NCBI GenBank assembly: GCA_963820545.1
Contig: CAWGAJ010000001.1
Coordinates: forward strand, 2,046,001 to 2,110,000
Source: CAWGAJ01 sp963820545
GTDB taxonomy: Bacteria; Planctomycetota; Planctomycetia; Pirellulales; Thermoguttaceae
Reading direction: 5' to 3'
Length of the DNA stretch: 64,000 bases
The notes under the pieces are model-generated. The model searched no databases and was not told the origin of the DNA. It was given only the letters and a program-made list of their open reading frames with translations. Below are positions 33,566-42,553 of the stretch, piece by piece; position 1 is the stretch's first letter, and each line of letters starts with the position of its first letter. The position numbers were made by a program, and so were the translations under genes.

Positions 33566-35455
33566 TCATTTTGCAGTATTTTTTTCCGGCAAGCCTTTGC
33601 CGTTCGTGATCGGCTCGCCGACCGAGCCTGCCGGGAACGGAGCCGCCGCCGGATCGACGCTCTTGATTGTCTCGTCCTCGTTAAACAGCATTGGCTCGAT
33701 GCAGGTCTCTCGTTTGTAACCGTTTCCATCTGGGATGGCGTGTCGGTGGAATACGATGTACCAGCGATTCGTGCCGGGCACGTTCACCACGCTATGGTGT
33801 CCCGTCCCTTTTACAATCCCGTTCTTATGCAGAACAATGTAATCTTTCGGAACATCCACCGGCCCGAACGGCGTTTTCGAAGTGCCGTAGGCTACTCGAT
33901 AGTTATCGCTTCGCACGTCGTCCACCGACCACATGAAGTAATAGAGACCGTTTCGCTTGAAAACGACGATTCCCTCGCGGAACTCTTTCAGGCGAATGGC
34001 CTTTGGATCGCCGTCGAGCGTGATCATATCCGGTTTCAGCTCAAACACGTTGCATGTCCCGTTGCCGAAATAAAGATAGGCTTGGCCGTCGTCGTCGATA
34101 AAGGGATACGGATCGATTGTGTACACCTTGACATTCGGCCCTTGCTGAATCAGCGGTTTGTCCAGCGCGTCCTTAAACGGACCTGTCGGTTTGTCGGCCG
34201 TGGCGACACCAATCTTCCCGTCGGCGCAAAAATAAAAATAGTATTTACCGTCGCGCTCGATGCAGTCCGGCGCCCAGGCTTTTATATTCGCCCAAGAAAG
34301 CTCCTTGGTCACGTCGAGAATCATCCCTTCCTTTTTCCAATCGATCAGATTCTTCGACGACCAGACCGAGAAATCGGTCGTCATCCAGTTCGGCTTGTCC
34401 GACGTGGGATAAACGTAATAGGTGTCGCCGAAAACGCGTATCGCCGGATCGGCGGTGAAGCCGTCGAGGATCGGCTTCGGTGCTTTGGCCATCAATTCCT
34501 CTTTTTCTTTCGCCAATTCGGCGACGAACTTGCCCGGCATGGTGAAAATCGTTCCATGTTTTTGACCGGGAACCACCGACGCTTGCGAGGAAATGTCTTT
34601 CCACTCTTTTCCGTCGGTCGATTCATATACCCCGTAACGCCCCGCCGTGTAAAAATCCAAGTAGAGCAACGTTTTGTCGCCGATTTTAACCAATGCCGGA
34701 CCTTCCGCGCACTGCGTGATGATCGGCGGCTTGCGCAATGTGAACGGACCCGTCGGGCTATCGCCAATGGCCGAGTGAATCGGCCCGTTGATTCCTTTGG
34801 CCTGCATATCTCCTTCTTTGAACACGACGACGTATTTTCCGTGCTCTTCGAACATCGTCGCGTCGATGTGATCGAAGCCGGGATCCAGGAAAATCTTCGG
34901 CTCGCTGAACTCCTCGAAATCTTTTGTCGTCACGTAATACGTGCGGTTGTTCATGCGATCTTTCGAAACGGTCTCGGGATATTTGCCTTCCACGTCCGAC
35001 GACCAGGTAATAATGTATTGCCGATTCTTCTCGTCGTAGAACGTCTCCGGCACCCAGCAATTTTTCACGCCGGAAAAATCTTTCATCACCGGCAGAAAAC
35101 GCTGCTCGGACCAATGAACCAAGTCGGTCGAGGAGGCGTAGCCGATCCCGTTATCCTTCCAACCCGTCGTCCACACCAGGCGAAAGACGCCGTCCGGTCC
35201 GCGAAGAATATGTGGATCGCGAAACAACTTGCCTCCGACCGTCGGCGTGAGATAAGTCTTGTCCAAATCGACCCATGTGAGTCCGTCTTTGCTATAGGCG
35301 AGATGCAAGCCGTCGCCGTTGCCGCGAAACGACGTAAAAAGATAGGCCGTCTCGGGCGTGGACGCCGCGGATTGGGCGTTTGCAATATCGGTCCTTGCCG
35401 CAAGTAAAAAAAAGATCGAAAACAAGAGCGTCATCGAAAGTTTGAAAGTGTTCAT
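33566..35455 (-). CDS. Secreted glycoside hydrolase with two GH43-type propellers
   Basis: A 629-residue protein with signal peptide about 1-27. It has two five-bladed GH43-like domains in tandem. Domain 1 (about 35-320): FRDPHILRGPDGVFRLVW (catalytic-base-like Asp), IDATMF, CAEGPALVKIG (Glu). Domain 2 (about 330-615): FTADPAIRVFGDTYYVYPTSD, DPYPFIDDDGQAYLYFG and FREGIVVFKRNGLYYFMWSVDD, matching base, pKa-modulating Asp and acid Glu. GH43 enzymes cleave arabinan or xylan side chains. Both halves keep acidic residues, so either may be active. The substrate is probably an arabinose- or xylose-containing polymer; the GH127-GH51 gene further on supports that. Confidence 0.88.
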   Translation of the reverse strand: MNTFKLSMTLLFSIFFLLAARTDIANAQSAASTPETAYLFTSFRGNGDGLHLAYSKDGLTWVDLDKTYLTPTVGGKLFRDPHILRGPDGVFRLVWTTGWKDNGIGYASSTDLVHWSEQRFLPVMKDFSGVKNCWVPETFYDEKNRQYIITWSSDVEGKYPETVSKDRMNNRTYYVTTKDFEEFSEPKIFLDPGFDHIDATMFEEHGKYVVVFKEGDMQAKGINGPIHSAIGDSPTGPFTLRKPPIITQCAEGPALVKIGDKTLLYLDFYTAGRYGVYESTDGKEWKDISSQASVVPGQKHGTIFTMPGKFVAELAKEKEELMAKAPKPILDGFTADPAIRVFGDTYYVYPTSDKPNWMTTDFSVWSSKNLIDWKKEGMILDVTKELSWANIKAWAPDCIERDGKYYFYFCADGKIGVATADKPTGPFKDALDKPLIQQGPNVKVYTIDPYPFIDDDGQAYLYFGNGTCNVFELKPDMITLDGDPKAIRLKEFREGIVVFKRNGLYYFMWSVDDVRSDNYRVAYGTSKTPFGPVDVPKDYIVLHKNGIVKGTGHHSVVNVPGTNRWYIVFHRHAIPDGNGYKRETCIEPMLFNEDETIKSVDPAAAPFPAGSVGEPITNGKGLPEKNTAK

Positions 35456-35535
35456 GGGCTGAATTGTGATTAAACTGATTTTGCAGGAAAAATGTGTAAA
35501 TAACAGAGTGTTCCACGCAACTCTGTTCCGCCTTA

Positions 35536-37110
35536 TTATACCGCACTATTCTCTTGACCACTACTTGCCCGATTGGATAGCAGGCCAATTTTTACTAATT
35601 CTTCGTAGCGGGCCAATTCATTTGCTTGTTTCGCGGCGTTCCAGGCGAGGCACTGGGCCATCCAGGCGGCGACTTGTTGGGCGGTTTCGCTTGGCTGGTC
35701 GTGATAATAATGCCAACTAGTGCGGCGGATCATCACGTCGTCCAGATGCACGGCCCATTCTCGATGGCAGTAATATTCCACCAATTCCTTGGATACCGGC
35801 GGCGGCAAGATGCCGCTTTCGATTCGATTTATTAAGGGGACAGTCCCATTTTCGCTGCGTAAGGGGACAGTCCCATTTTCGCTGCGCAAAAATTGGGACA
35901 GTCCCCCATGGTCAAAATCTTTAAGCAGCGGTTCCTTTGCCGTGCGGCAGGGCGGCAACTTTCGGCCCAGGTACTTAAACAGGCGATCGACGGTTTGTTC
36001 GGCAATCAATCGGTAGGTGGTCAGTTTTCCGCCGGCCACGTCGAGCCAACCGGGCTCGGGCATGAGGATCTGATGGGCGCGGGAAATATCCGAGGGTCTG
36101 CCGTGCTTGGAGGCGATCAGCGGGCGCAGGCCCGCCCAGGTGCTGATAACGTCGGCTGGCGTCAGTTTGGCCTGGGGAAAATAACCGTTTATTACGTCGA
36201 GAACGTATTGCACATCGGCGGGATCAGTGCGCACGTCGTCCAGCGGCCCGTCATAGTCGGTGTCGGTGCTGCCCAAGATGTTTCGCTGGCCCCAAGGGAT
36301 AACAAACAGGATGCGTTTTGCTTCAGTCACCATGACGGCCTCGGGAATCGGCAGGCGCTGGCGATCAATTATTAGATGGATGCCCTTTGTCAGGCGCAGT
36401 CGCACGCTGCTGTGCGAGAAAGTAGAGGCCCAAGGACCAGTGGCATTGACCACCGTCCGGGCGATCAGTCGATGAGTTTGATTGGTCAGGACGTCGCGTA
36501 ATGCGCACTGCCAGGCGTTTTTGCCGGGAAAGGCGTCTTCCAATCGCAGATAGTTGCCCACTATTGCCCCATGCTCGGCGGCGGAGCGGAGCGTATCGAT
36601 AACCAGTCGGGCGTCGTTGCTCAGGGCGTCGAAATAGCGCACCGCCCCGGTTAGATCGGAGGGATTAATGCCCGGCACGCGGGCAAGCAGTTCCCTGGCT
36701 GTCATCCCACTGGAGGGTTCAAAATTCCCGCCGCCGCAGAGGAGATCATATAATTTCACGCCGATCCTCAATTGCCAGTAAGGCCACGGCGAATGACGAT
36801 AAGCGGGAAAGAGAAACGCCATGGGTTGAGCCAGATGCGGGGCGATGCCGTGCACGATCCGCTTTTCATGACTGGACTCATAGACCAGTTTGAGGTTTCC
36901 TTGGGAGAGATAACGCAAGCCGCCGTGCAAGAGCCGGGTGCTGCGACTGCTGGTGCCAAAGGCCAAATCGTATTGTTCGACCAGTCCCACGCGCAATCCG
37001 CGCCTAGCGGCATCGCGGGCAATGCCTGCGCCGACGATCCCGCCGCCCACGACCAGCACATCGAGATCGGCGGCGGTAAGCTGCTGAAGGATTTGATTGC
37101 GATCGTGCAT
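35536..37110 (-). CDS. glpD: Glycerol-3-phosphate dehydrogenase GlpD
   Basis: FAD-dependent membrane-associated enzyme oxidising glycerol-3-phosphate to dihydroxyacetone phosphate. About 524 residues from ATG 37110. Signatures: LDVLVVGGGIVGAGIARDAARRGLRVGLVEQYDLAFGTSSRSTRLLHGGLRYL (FAD GxGxxG and family motif), NATGPWAS, WGQRNILGSTDTDYDG and AGGKLTTYR. C-terminal DAO_C region from about 400. Inside that region a 27-bp unit occurs twice in frame (LRSENGTVP repeated) at 35834-35887. Lies 97 bp downstream of glpK on the same strand, so a glpK-glpD operon is likely. Confidence 0.94.
   Translation of the reverse strand: MHDRNQILQQLTAADLDVLVVGGGIVGAGIARDAARRGLRVGLVEQYDLAFGTSSRSTRLLHGGLRYLSQGNLKLVYESSHEKRIVHGIAPHLAQPMAFLFPAYRHSPWPYWQLRIGVKLYDLLCGGGNFEPSSGMTARELLARVPGINPSDLTGAVRYFDALSNDARLVIDTLRSAAEHGAIVGNYLRLEDAFPGKNAWQCALRDVLTNQTHRLIARTVVNATGPWASTFSHSSVRLRLTKGIHLIIDRQRLPIPEAVMVTEAKRILFVIPWGQRNILGSTDTDYDGPLDDVRTDPADVQYVLDVINGYFPQAKLTPADVISTWAGLRPLIASKHGRPSDISRAHQILMPEPGWLDVAGGKLTTYRLIAEQTVDRLFKYLGRKLPPCRTAKEPLLKDFDHGGLSQFLRSENGTVPLRSENGTVPLINRIESGILPPPVSKELVEYYCHREWAVHLDDVMIRRTSWHYYHDQPSETAQQVAAWMAQCLAWNAAKQANELARYEELVKIGLLSNRASSGQENSAV
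35834..35907. repeat. Tandem 27-bp repeat inserted in glpD
   Basis: aaggggacagtcccattttcgctgcg occurs at 35834-35860 and 35861-35887, then a partial reversed unit ttgggacagtcccc at 35893-35906. The ggggacagtcccc core is palindromic. The unit of 27 bp is 9 codons, so the frame is kept. Confidence 0.85.
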
Positions 37111-37133
37111 AATTTTATATACTAGTAATCTAT

Positions 37134-37154
37134 CCGGCGGTCGTTGACCGCCGG
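37134..37154. repeat. Palindrome between glpK and glpD
   Basis: ccggcggtcgttgaccgccgg: perfect 9-bp arms around gtt. One of the dispersed palindromes. It could attenuate glpD transcription but has no T-run. Confidence 0.6.
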
Positions 37155-37207
37155 CTGTTCCATAAGACATAACTTATTGATAGTAACACAGTAACGAGAA
37201 TAGTGCA

Positions 37208-38713
37208 TCATCTCGCCCAATTTAACGAACGCCGGACAGCCTCTTGCCAACGTTGGTAAAGCGTTTCGCGTTGCGTGGGGGGCATTTGTGGTTGGAATTC
37301 TCTATCGAGGGCCCAGCAGCGAGACAGATCGGGCAGGTCGTGCCAATAGCCCACGGCCAGACCGGCCAGATAAGCGGCCCCCAGGGCCGTGGTTTCGGCG
37401 ATGCGCGGCCGCCTGACGCGCACGCCTAGCAAATCGGCCTGGAACTGCATGAGCAGGTCATTGACCGAGGCCCCGCCATCCACCTTGAGTTCCGCCAGCG
37501 CCATGCCCGAGTCTTTCTGCATTGCCCTGAGCACGTCGCAGGTTTGAAAAGCCATTGCTTCCACGGCCGCCCGGGCCAGGTGCGCGGCCGTAGTGCCTCG
37601 GGTAATGCCGATGATCGTACCGCGCGCATACGGATCCCAATATGGAGCGCCGAGTCCCACGAAGGCGGGCACGAAGTATACGCCGCCGGAATCGGGCACT
37701 GCGGCGGCCAGCCGCTCTGCGTCGCCGGAGTTTTTGATGATTCCCAGCCCGTCGCGGAGCCACTGGATCACGGCCCCGGAAATGAATATCGAACCTTCCA
37801 GGCAATAAGTTATTTTGCCGCCCAGCCCCCAGCCGATAGTTGTGAGCAGATTGTTTTCCGAGGGGACCGGTTTTTCGCCGGTGTTCATCAGCATAAAGCA
37901 GCCGGTGCCGTAGGTGTTTTTCACGCTGCCGGGCTGGAAACACGCCTGACCGAACGTGGCCGCTTGTTGGTCTCCGGCAACGCCGGTGATGGGAATCGGC
38001 TTGCCGAACCACTCGGGCAAAGTCTCGCCGATAAATTCGCTCGACGAACAAATTTCGGGCAGCATGGCCCGGGGAATATCCAAAATGGCCAGCAAATCGT
38101 CGTCCCAATCGAGTGTATGGATGTTGAAGATCAAGGTGCGGCTGGCGTTGCTGTAATCGGTGACGTGCCGTTTGCCGCCGGTCAAGCGCCAGATGAGCCA
38201 GGTATCGACGGTGCCGAAAAGGATTTCGCCGCGTTTTGCCCGGTCGCGCAAACCATGATGAGTATCCAAAAGGCACTTGATTTTGCCGCCGGAGAAGTAG
38301 GCATCCAACAGCAGTCCGGTCTTGGCGCGGAAGAGCGGCTCGAGATGCTCCGCTTTCAGCCGATCGCACACGCCGGCGCTCAGGCGGCTCTGCCAGACCA
38401 CGGCGTTGGCGATGGGCCGGCCGGTGGCGCGCTCCCAGAGGATCGTGGTTTCGCGTTGATTGGCAACGCCCAGGGCCGCGATATCATCGGCCGAAAGCGC
38501 AGCGGCGGCGAGGGCCCGCCGGGCCACCGAGAGTTGCGTGGACCAGATAGCCTCGGGATCGTGCTCCACCAATCCCGCGGCAGGCAAAATTTGCGGCAAT
38601 TCCTCGTGTGCCGCCGCCACGATCCGTCCCTCGCGGTCGAAGATCATCGCCCGGCTGGATGTGGTTCCTTGATCCAAGGCGAGAATGTATTTATCCGCAG
38701 TCATCGGTGTCAT
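37208..38713 (-). CDS. glpK: Glycerol kinase GlpK
   Basis: Phosphorylates glycerol with ATP. A 501-residue FGGY-family protein of the usual size. Motifs: ILALDQGTTSSRAMIFD, LGVANQRETTILWER, GVAGDQQAATFGQACFQPGSVKNTYGTGCFMLMNTG, PAFVGLGAPYWDPYARG and the C-terminal LKVDGGASVNDLLMQFQADLLGVRVRRP. The N-terminal MTPMTADKYI has two possible ATGs four codons apart. It is upstream of glpD on the same strand. Confidence 0.96.
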   Translation of the reverse strand: MTPMTADKYILALDQGTTSSRAMIFDREGRIVAAAHEELPQILPAAGLVEHDPEAIWSTQLSVARRALAAAALSADDIAALGVANQRETTILWERATGRPIANAVVWQSRLSAGVCDRLKAEHLEPLFRAKTGLLLDAYFSGGKIKCLLDTHHGLRDRAKRGEILFGTVDTWLIWRLTGGKRHVTDYSNASRTLIFNIHTLDWDDDLLAILDIPRAMLPEICSSSEFIGETLPEWFGKPIPITGVAGDQQAATFGQACFQPGSVKNTYGTGCFMLMNTGEKPVPSENNLLTTIGWGLGGKITYCLEGSIFISGAVIQWLRDGLGIIKNSGDAERLAAAVPDSGGVYFVPAFVGLGAPYWDPYARGTIIGITRGTTAAHLARAAVEAMAFQTCDVLRAMQKDSGMALAELKVDGGASVNDLLMQFQADLLGVRVRRPRIAETTALGAAYLAGLAVGYWHDLPDLSRCWALDREFQPQMPPTQRETLYQRWQEAVRRSLNWAR

Positions 38714-38752
38714 GCCGTTTCCAGCGAATGGGTTGCCAGAACATGCGTACGG

Positions 38753-40528
38753 TTAAAATTCCATGCGGCGGAAAGAGCGAAATCCCATGGCCAAGGGGAT
38801 GACCGTCGCCAGGATGCCCAGCATAACGCTTCCGATCGTACCGCTGAGGAGCCAGACTTTAAGCCAGTATAATATTTTAATTTCGCTCTTCAACATAGTG
38901 TGAACGGCATAAGTGTTTTGCGCGGCGATTAAGAAGTGGGTGGGCAAGGCGGTCAGCAGGACGACGATAATAATGTAAATTGTGCTGATGGCCAGACAAA
39001 GCGTGCCGCCAAAACCGGCGGCGATCCGCGAAGGCGAGGGTTCGCGCAGATTGGGCATGAGGGCTCCTAAACCCACGGAAATGCCCGCCAGGCCAATACA
39101 TAAAATCAAGCACGTTAATTGATGACTCCCCATGACCAAAAGCGAAATATCGAGCATCACGTCGCTCAGTAAAATCAGCAGCGAACAAGGCACAATTGCC
39201 GTGCCGGCGGCAAAAATGAACTTGCTCCAGAGAATCGTTTCGCGGCGAATGGGCAGCAGCCCCAAGAGCCAAAACCGCTGCCCTTCCAGGCTGAGCAGAG
39301 GAAAGATGAAACGAGTGGTGAAGGTCGACATCAGCAGCCCCACGACCGAGAGGTTCAAGAAGCTGACCATGTTCACCCAACCGATGTAATAAAGATCATA
39401 GTTGAGTCGGCGAATATTGAGAAAGTAGAGTCCCAACAGGCCGAAGAAAATCAAGAATTGCGACCACTGGAGGGGATCGCGGCGCAGCAGGCGAAAATCC
39501 TTTACCGTAAACAGGGCCAGGGGCCGGGAGAAAAGGCGCGTTGCTCCATAAAGAATGCGATCGACCAGGGCCGTCCGGTCGCGGCGATTTTTTTTGCCGC
39601 CGCCGTAAAGCTTACTGTAAGCCGGACGGAAGATCCGCCCGGCGGTCCACGACGCCAGTTGGCGGGCGGCCAAGGCGTTGGAAAACATGAGGATCAGAAA
39701 CATCAAGCTTTCGGACCAGGCGTCGCGGGCCGCCTCGAGCAAGCCGGAACTGAGCCACCAACTGGGCAACAGTCGCCGTTCGGTAAGCTGCAAGCGTCCC
39801 AGCAGTTCGCGAAACCAAGTGGGAGTAAGCAAATTGCTTTCCTGCGCTTCCGCTAGCGACCAGACCAACCAGCAGCCTATCGCTAACACTAATCCCATGA
39901 GAAGAAATATCACCAGCCGCCGCTGCCGGGGCATGAAATAGATAATCAACAAACAAACAATGGCGCCAATTCCCTCCGGAATGTAAACGAAAGATAACAA
40001 AAATGGCAAGAGCATCAGATAATAGTACCAGGGGGCGGCGGCCGTGATACCGTAAGCTAAGATCACGGGGCTGCCCAAGAGAATAAAGCCCCAACTGCTC
40101 AACAGCACCGCTTCTTGGAATTTGTGCAAAAAGACTCTTTCCGTGCGGGCGGGAAGGGTCAAAAGAAAGGTGGTTTCCGGCGAGCGGAATAACGAGGCGT
40201 ACATGATAATGCCCGCGGAAAACGCCAGCATCACCATCAACGCCGCAAAAAACATACTGAAAATCACCCTGACGATCTCGTCGTGGGTTTCCGGATGGGG
40301 AATCGCTAGGCGTAAAAACTTAAATCCTTCGAGAAAGATAATGAACAGTCCGCTCCATAAGAAAAAACTGAGCAGGACAATCAGGCTGGCGCGAAAGCGC
40401 GCCTGGACGAATATCTGCCAAAGCTGGGTGCTGGCGATCCGCCGCCGCAAGCGCCAGAAAACAGCCGACTCGTCTTCGGCCGAGAGAAATTCGCTGGTCG
40501 GCAGGTGGGAAAAGGAGACTTGGGTCAC
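38753..40528 (-). CDS. Multi-helix ABC transporter permease
   Basis: A 591-residue integral membrane protein, mainly hydrophobic with about a dozen predicted helices (LIVLLSFFLWSGLFIIFLEG, VIFSMFFAALMVMLAFSAGIIMYASL, LVIFLLMGLVLAIGCWLVWSL and others). Basic loops contain GRIFRPAYSKLYGGGKKNRRDR. No soluble domain is recognised. It starts 7 bp after the ATPase stop on the same strand, so it is the membrane half of an ABC-2-like exporter. Substrate unknown. The size is larger than usual ABC-2 permeases, which suggests a fused or duplicated unit. Confidence 0.8.
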   Translation of the reverse strand: MTQVSFSHLPTSEFLSAEDESAVFWRLRRRIASTQLWQIFVQARFRASLIVLLSFFLWSGLFIIFLEGFKFLRLAIPHPETHDEIVRVIFSMFFAALMVMLAFSAGIIMYASLFRSPETTFLLTLPARTERVFLHKFQEAVLLSSWGFILLGSPVILAYGITAAAPWYYYLMLLPFLLSFVYIPEGIGAIVCLLIIYFMPRQRRLVIFLLMGLVLAIGCWLVWSLAEAQESNLLTPTWFRELLGRLQLTERRLLPSWWLSSGLLEAARDAWSESLMFLILMFSNALAARQLASWTAGRIFRPAYSKLYGGGKKNRRDRTALVDRILYGATRLFSRPLALFTVKDFRLLRRDPLQWSQFLIFFGLLGLYFLNIRRLNYDLYYIGWVNMVSFLNLSVVGLLMSTFTTRFIFPLLSLEGQRFWLLGLLPIRRETILWSKFIFAAGTAIVPCSLLILLSDVMLDISLLVMGSHQLTCLILCIGLAGISVGLGALMPNLREPSPSRIAAGFGGTLCLAISTIYIIIVVLLTALPTHFLIAAQNTYAVHTMLKSEIKILYWLKVWLLSGTIGSVMLGILATVIPLAMGFRSFRRMEF

Positions 40529-40535
40529 GGCGGTT

Positions 40536-41306
40536 TCACTCGGTCGATTTGGCCTGGGGGGACGCGGCGGGATGCAGCGTCTCCAGGGGGGTGTTTGTAA
40601 GATGTAAAAAGAAGGATTCCAAGGAACTGCAAGAGACGAAGTCTTTTTCCGCCTCGTCGAGCGAACCGAGAAATTTCATCCGTCCCTGATGGAGGATCCC
40701 GATGCGGTCGGCGATTTCTTCGGCCACGGTGAGAATATGGGTGGACAAGAAGACGGTCACGCCGGCCGTCGCTTGAGTATGGAGCAAGTCCTTCACGAGA
40801 CGTATGCTGCGCGGATCCAAGGCAACCATGGGCTCGTCGATAACCACGACCTGAGGCTGGTGCAACAAGGCCGCGGTAAATACCAAACGCTGCTTCATGC
40901 CGTGGGAATAGGTTTCGATCAAGTCGTCGAGATAGTCGCCCATATCGAACTGTTCTGTTTCTCGGGCAATACAGGCTTCGATGGTGGGACGATCCAGTCC
41001 TCGCATCTGGGCGGTGAATTCCAAAAACTCCCGGCCGGAAAGCTTGTCATAAAGAAAAGGTTCGTCGGGGACGTATCCCAGGCAACGAGTGGCCTGGCGC
41101 AGGTCGGCGGCCAGGTCGTGCCCACAGACCCGGATCGTACCGGAATTCGGCCGCAGCAAACCCACCAGCATCTTAATCGTGGTGGTCTTTCCCGCCCCGT
41201 TGGGACCCAAGAGTGCAAAGATCTCGCCGGGAGACACGGTCAGACAGAGATCGTCAACCGCCATTTTATGGGCATAGAAACGCGTGACGTGGTGAAATTC
41301 AATCAT
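40536..41306 (-). CDS. ABC transporter ATPase (ABC-2 type)
   Basis: A 256-residue ATPase. Walker A LGPNGAGKTTTIKMLVG, Q-loop VPDEPFLYDKL, signature YSHGMKQRLVFTAALL, Walker B VVVIDEPMVALDP, H-loop STHILTVAE. The DEPM and SHGMKQR variants are seen in exporters of the CcmA/DrrA kind. Forms a pair with the 591-residue permease. Confidence 0.93.
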   Translation of the reverse strand: MIEFHHVTRFYAHKMAVDDLCLTVSPGEIFALLGPNGAGKTTTIKMLVGLLRPNSGTIRVCGHDLAADLRQATRCLGYVPDEPFLYDKLSGREFLEFTAQMRGLDRPTIEACIARETEQFDMGDYLDDLIETYSHGMKQRLVFTAALLHQPQVVVIDEPMVALDPRSIRLVKDLLHTQATAGVTVFLSTHILTVAEEIADRIGILHQGRMKFLGSLDEAEKDFVSCSSLESFFLHLTNTPLETLHPAASPQAKSTE

Positions 41307-41372
41307 GGTGAACGGTTGCTGATAAATCGGATATTAATGCTTTTTGGCAACAATTAGTTTTGCCGAGACCGC

Positions 41373-42278
41373 TTAATTCTTATCAGTTTCTTCTTTGTTT
41401 TTTTTTGCCAAGCGGTCGGCTTCCGTATTCGTCAGACGCACGAAACGCAGCACGGAATCGAAAATAGTCGCTTCCTGCTTGATTACCGTACCGTCTTCAA
41501 GAACCCAAAGTTTGCCGCGCGGACGACTGCTAGCGGTAAACATGCCGCCGGGATCGTTCTGGTAAATCACTGCCCAGGCTTGCTGGATTTCATCATTCCA
41601 GGAAATATCTTCCTTCTCTTGCACGGTGGCCTGAAGCAGCTCCATGGGGCTGTCGGTGGGCCACAGGGGACTTAACGCCGGAACGGTCCAAGTTTGGCCC
41701 AGGCGCAGATTGGGCAGTTGCGTTTGCGGCGAAAGCGCGTCGCTTAACAATGAGTGCGGCGGCAGCATTAACTCGCTGGTATAGGAAAAATCGCCGGAAC
41801 GAATTTCCAAGCGGAGTTGCGTCCCCTCCACTATCCCGTGCATGCGCAGCACGTTCGGCAAGGATTTCAGACGTAATTCTGAATCAAAACGAATTAATTT
41901 GCCCAGGGGATCAATAGTCAACGTGCTATAGGCGTCCATTTCGAGTTTGTCGGCCGGCTGTTCGATCAAGCGGAAGAGAGCGCGAAGCCAGCCGGGCGTC
42001 AATTCAGACAGGGGAACTTCGTTAAAATGAACATGAGTGCGGATCTCTTGCGGGCCTTGTTCAGACGCTTCCAATGTACTCAGCGCCCAACCCAATTGTT
42101 TATTGTTTAACCATAAGCTCCAACCGCTCGTACGCTCGCGTTGCTGGGCCTCGAGAATGGTCTGATAGCTGGGCGGTTGTCCAAGCAATAAGGAAGGTAA
42201 CACCTTCTGAGTAACCAGCCAACTCATGGTTGACAACCATAATAAGAAAACGGCTACATTAAAAAAGCGACTATACAT
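41373..42278 (-). CDS. Membrane-anchored protein of unknown function
   Basis: A 301-residue protein with one N-terminal membrane helix (about 5-27, FFNVAVFLLWLSTMSWLVTQKVL). The rest is a predicted beta-rich outside domain (TSGWSLWLNNKQLGWALSTLE, STLTIDPLGKLIRFDSELRL, LRLGQTWTVPALSPLWP), followed by a Lys/Glu-rich tail. It lies 66 bp upstream of the ABC ATPase on the same strand, so it likely works with that transporter. Not recognised as a known family. Confidence 0.7.
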   Translation of the reverse strand: MYSRFFNVAVFLLWLSTMSWLVTQKVLPSLLLGQPPSYQTILEAQQRERTSGWSLWLNNKQLGWALSTLEASEQGPQEIRTHVHFNEVPLSELTPGWLRALFRLIEQPADKLEMDAYSTLTIDPLGKLIRFDSELRLKSLPNVLRMHGIVEGTQLRLEIRSGDFSYTSELMLPPHSLLSDALSPQTQLPNLRLGQTWTVPALSPLWPTDSPMELLQATVQEKEDISWNDEIQQAWAVIYQNDPGGMFTASSRPRGKLWVLEDGTVIKQEATIFDSVLRFVRLTNTEADRLAKKNKEETDKN

Positions 42279-42553
42279 CGTTTAACAATCGCTGTGTAAC
42301 AAGGCAATGAACAGCTTTTATAGCCCCATTTACAACGCCCCTATATTCCTACATTCTCCATGCTCCCAGTAAATATCGCAAGAACCGCCATTGCGAAAAA
42401 GCGGAATTCCAGAGATGATATTAACCTGGAAAATGAACGGTGGGGTAGAAGTCCCACTAAAGGCTTATATACATTGCCTTCTCTGCTACAGATAGGGAAC
42501 CATCCGGTTTGCTACGAAATTGCTATAAAACCTGTTTTTGGAGCTAATTTGCC

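Noticed and set aside
33557..35407. 616-codon open frame on the plus strand opposite the GH43 gene
   Set aside because: Antisense shadow. The translation is rich in Arg, Val and His with no domain, while the minus strand encodes a clear GH43 protein with signal peptide.
37544..38872. 442-codon open frame opposite glpK
   Set aside because: Mirror of the conserved glpK codons. No domain or ribosome site.
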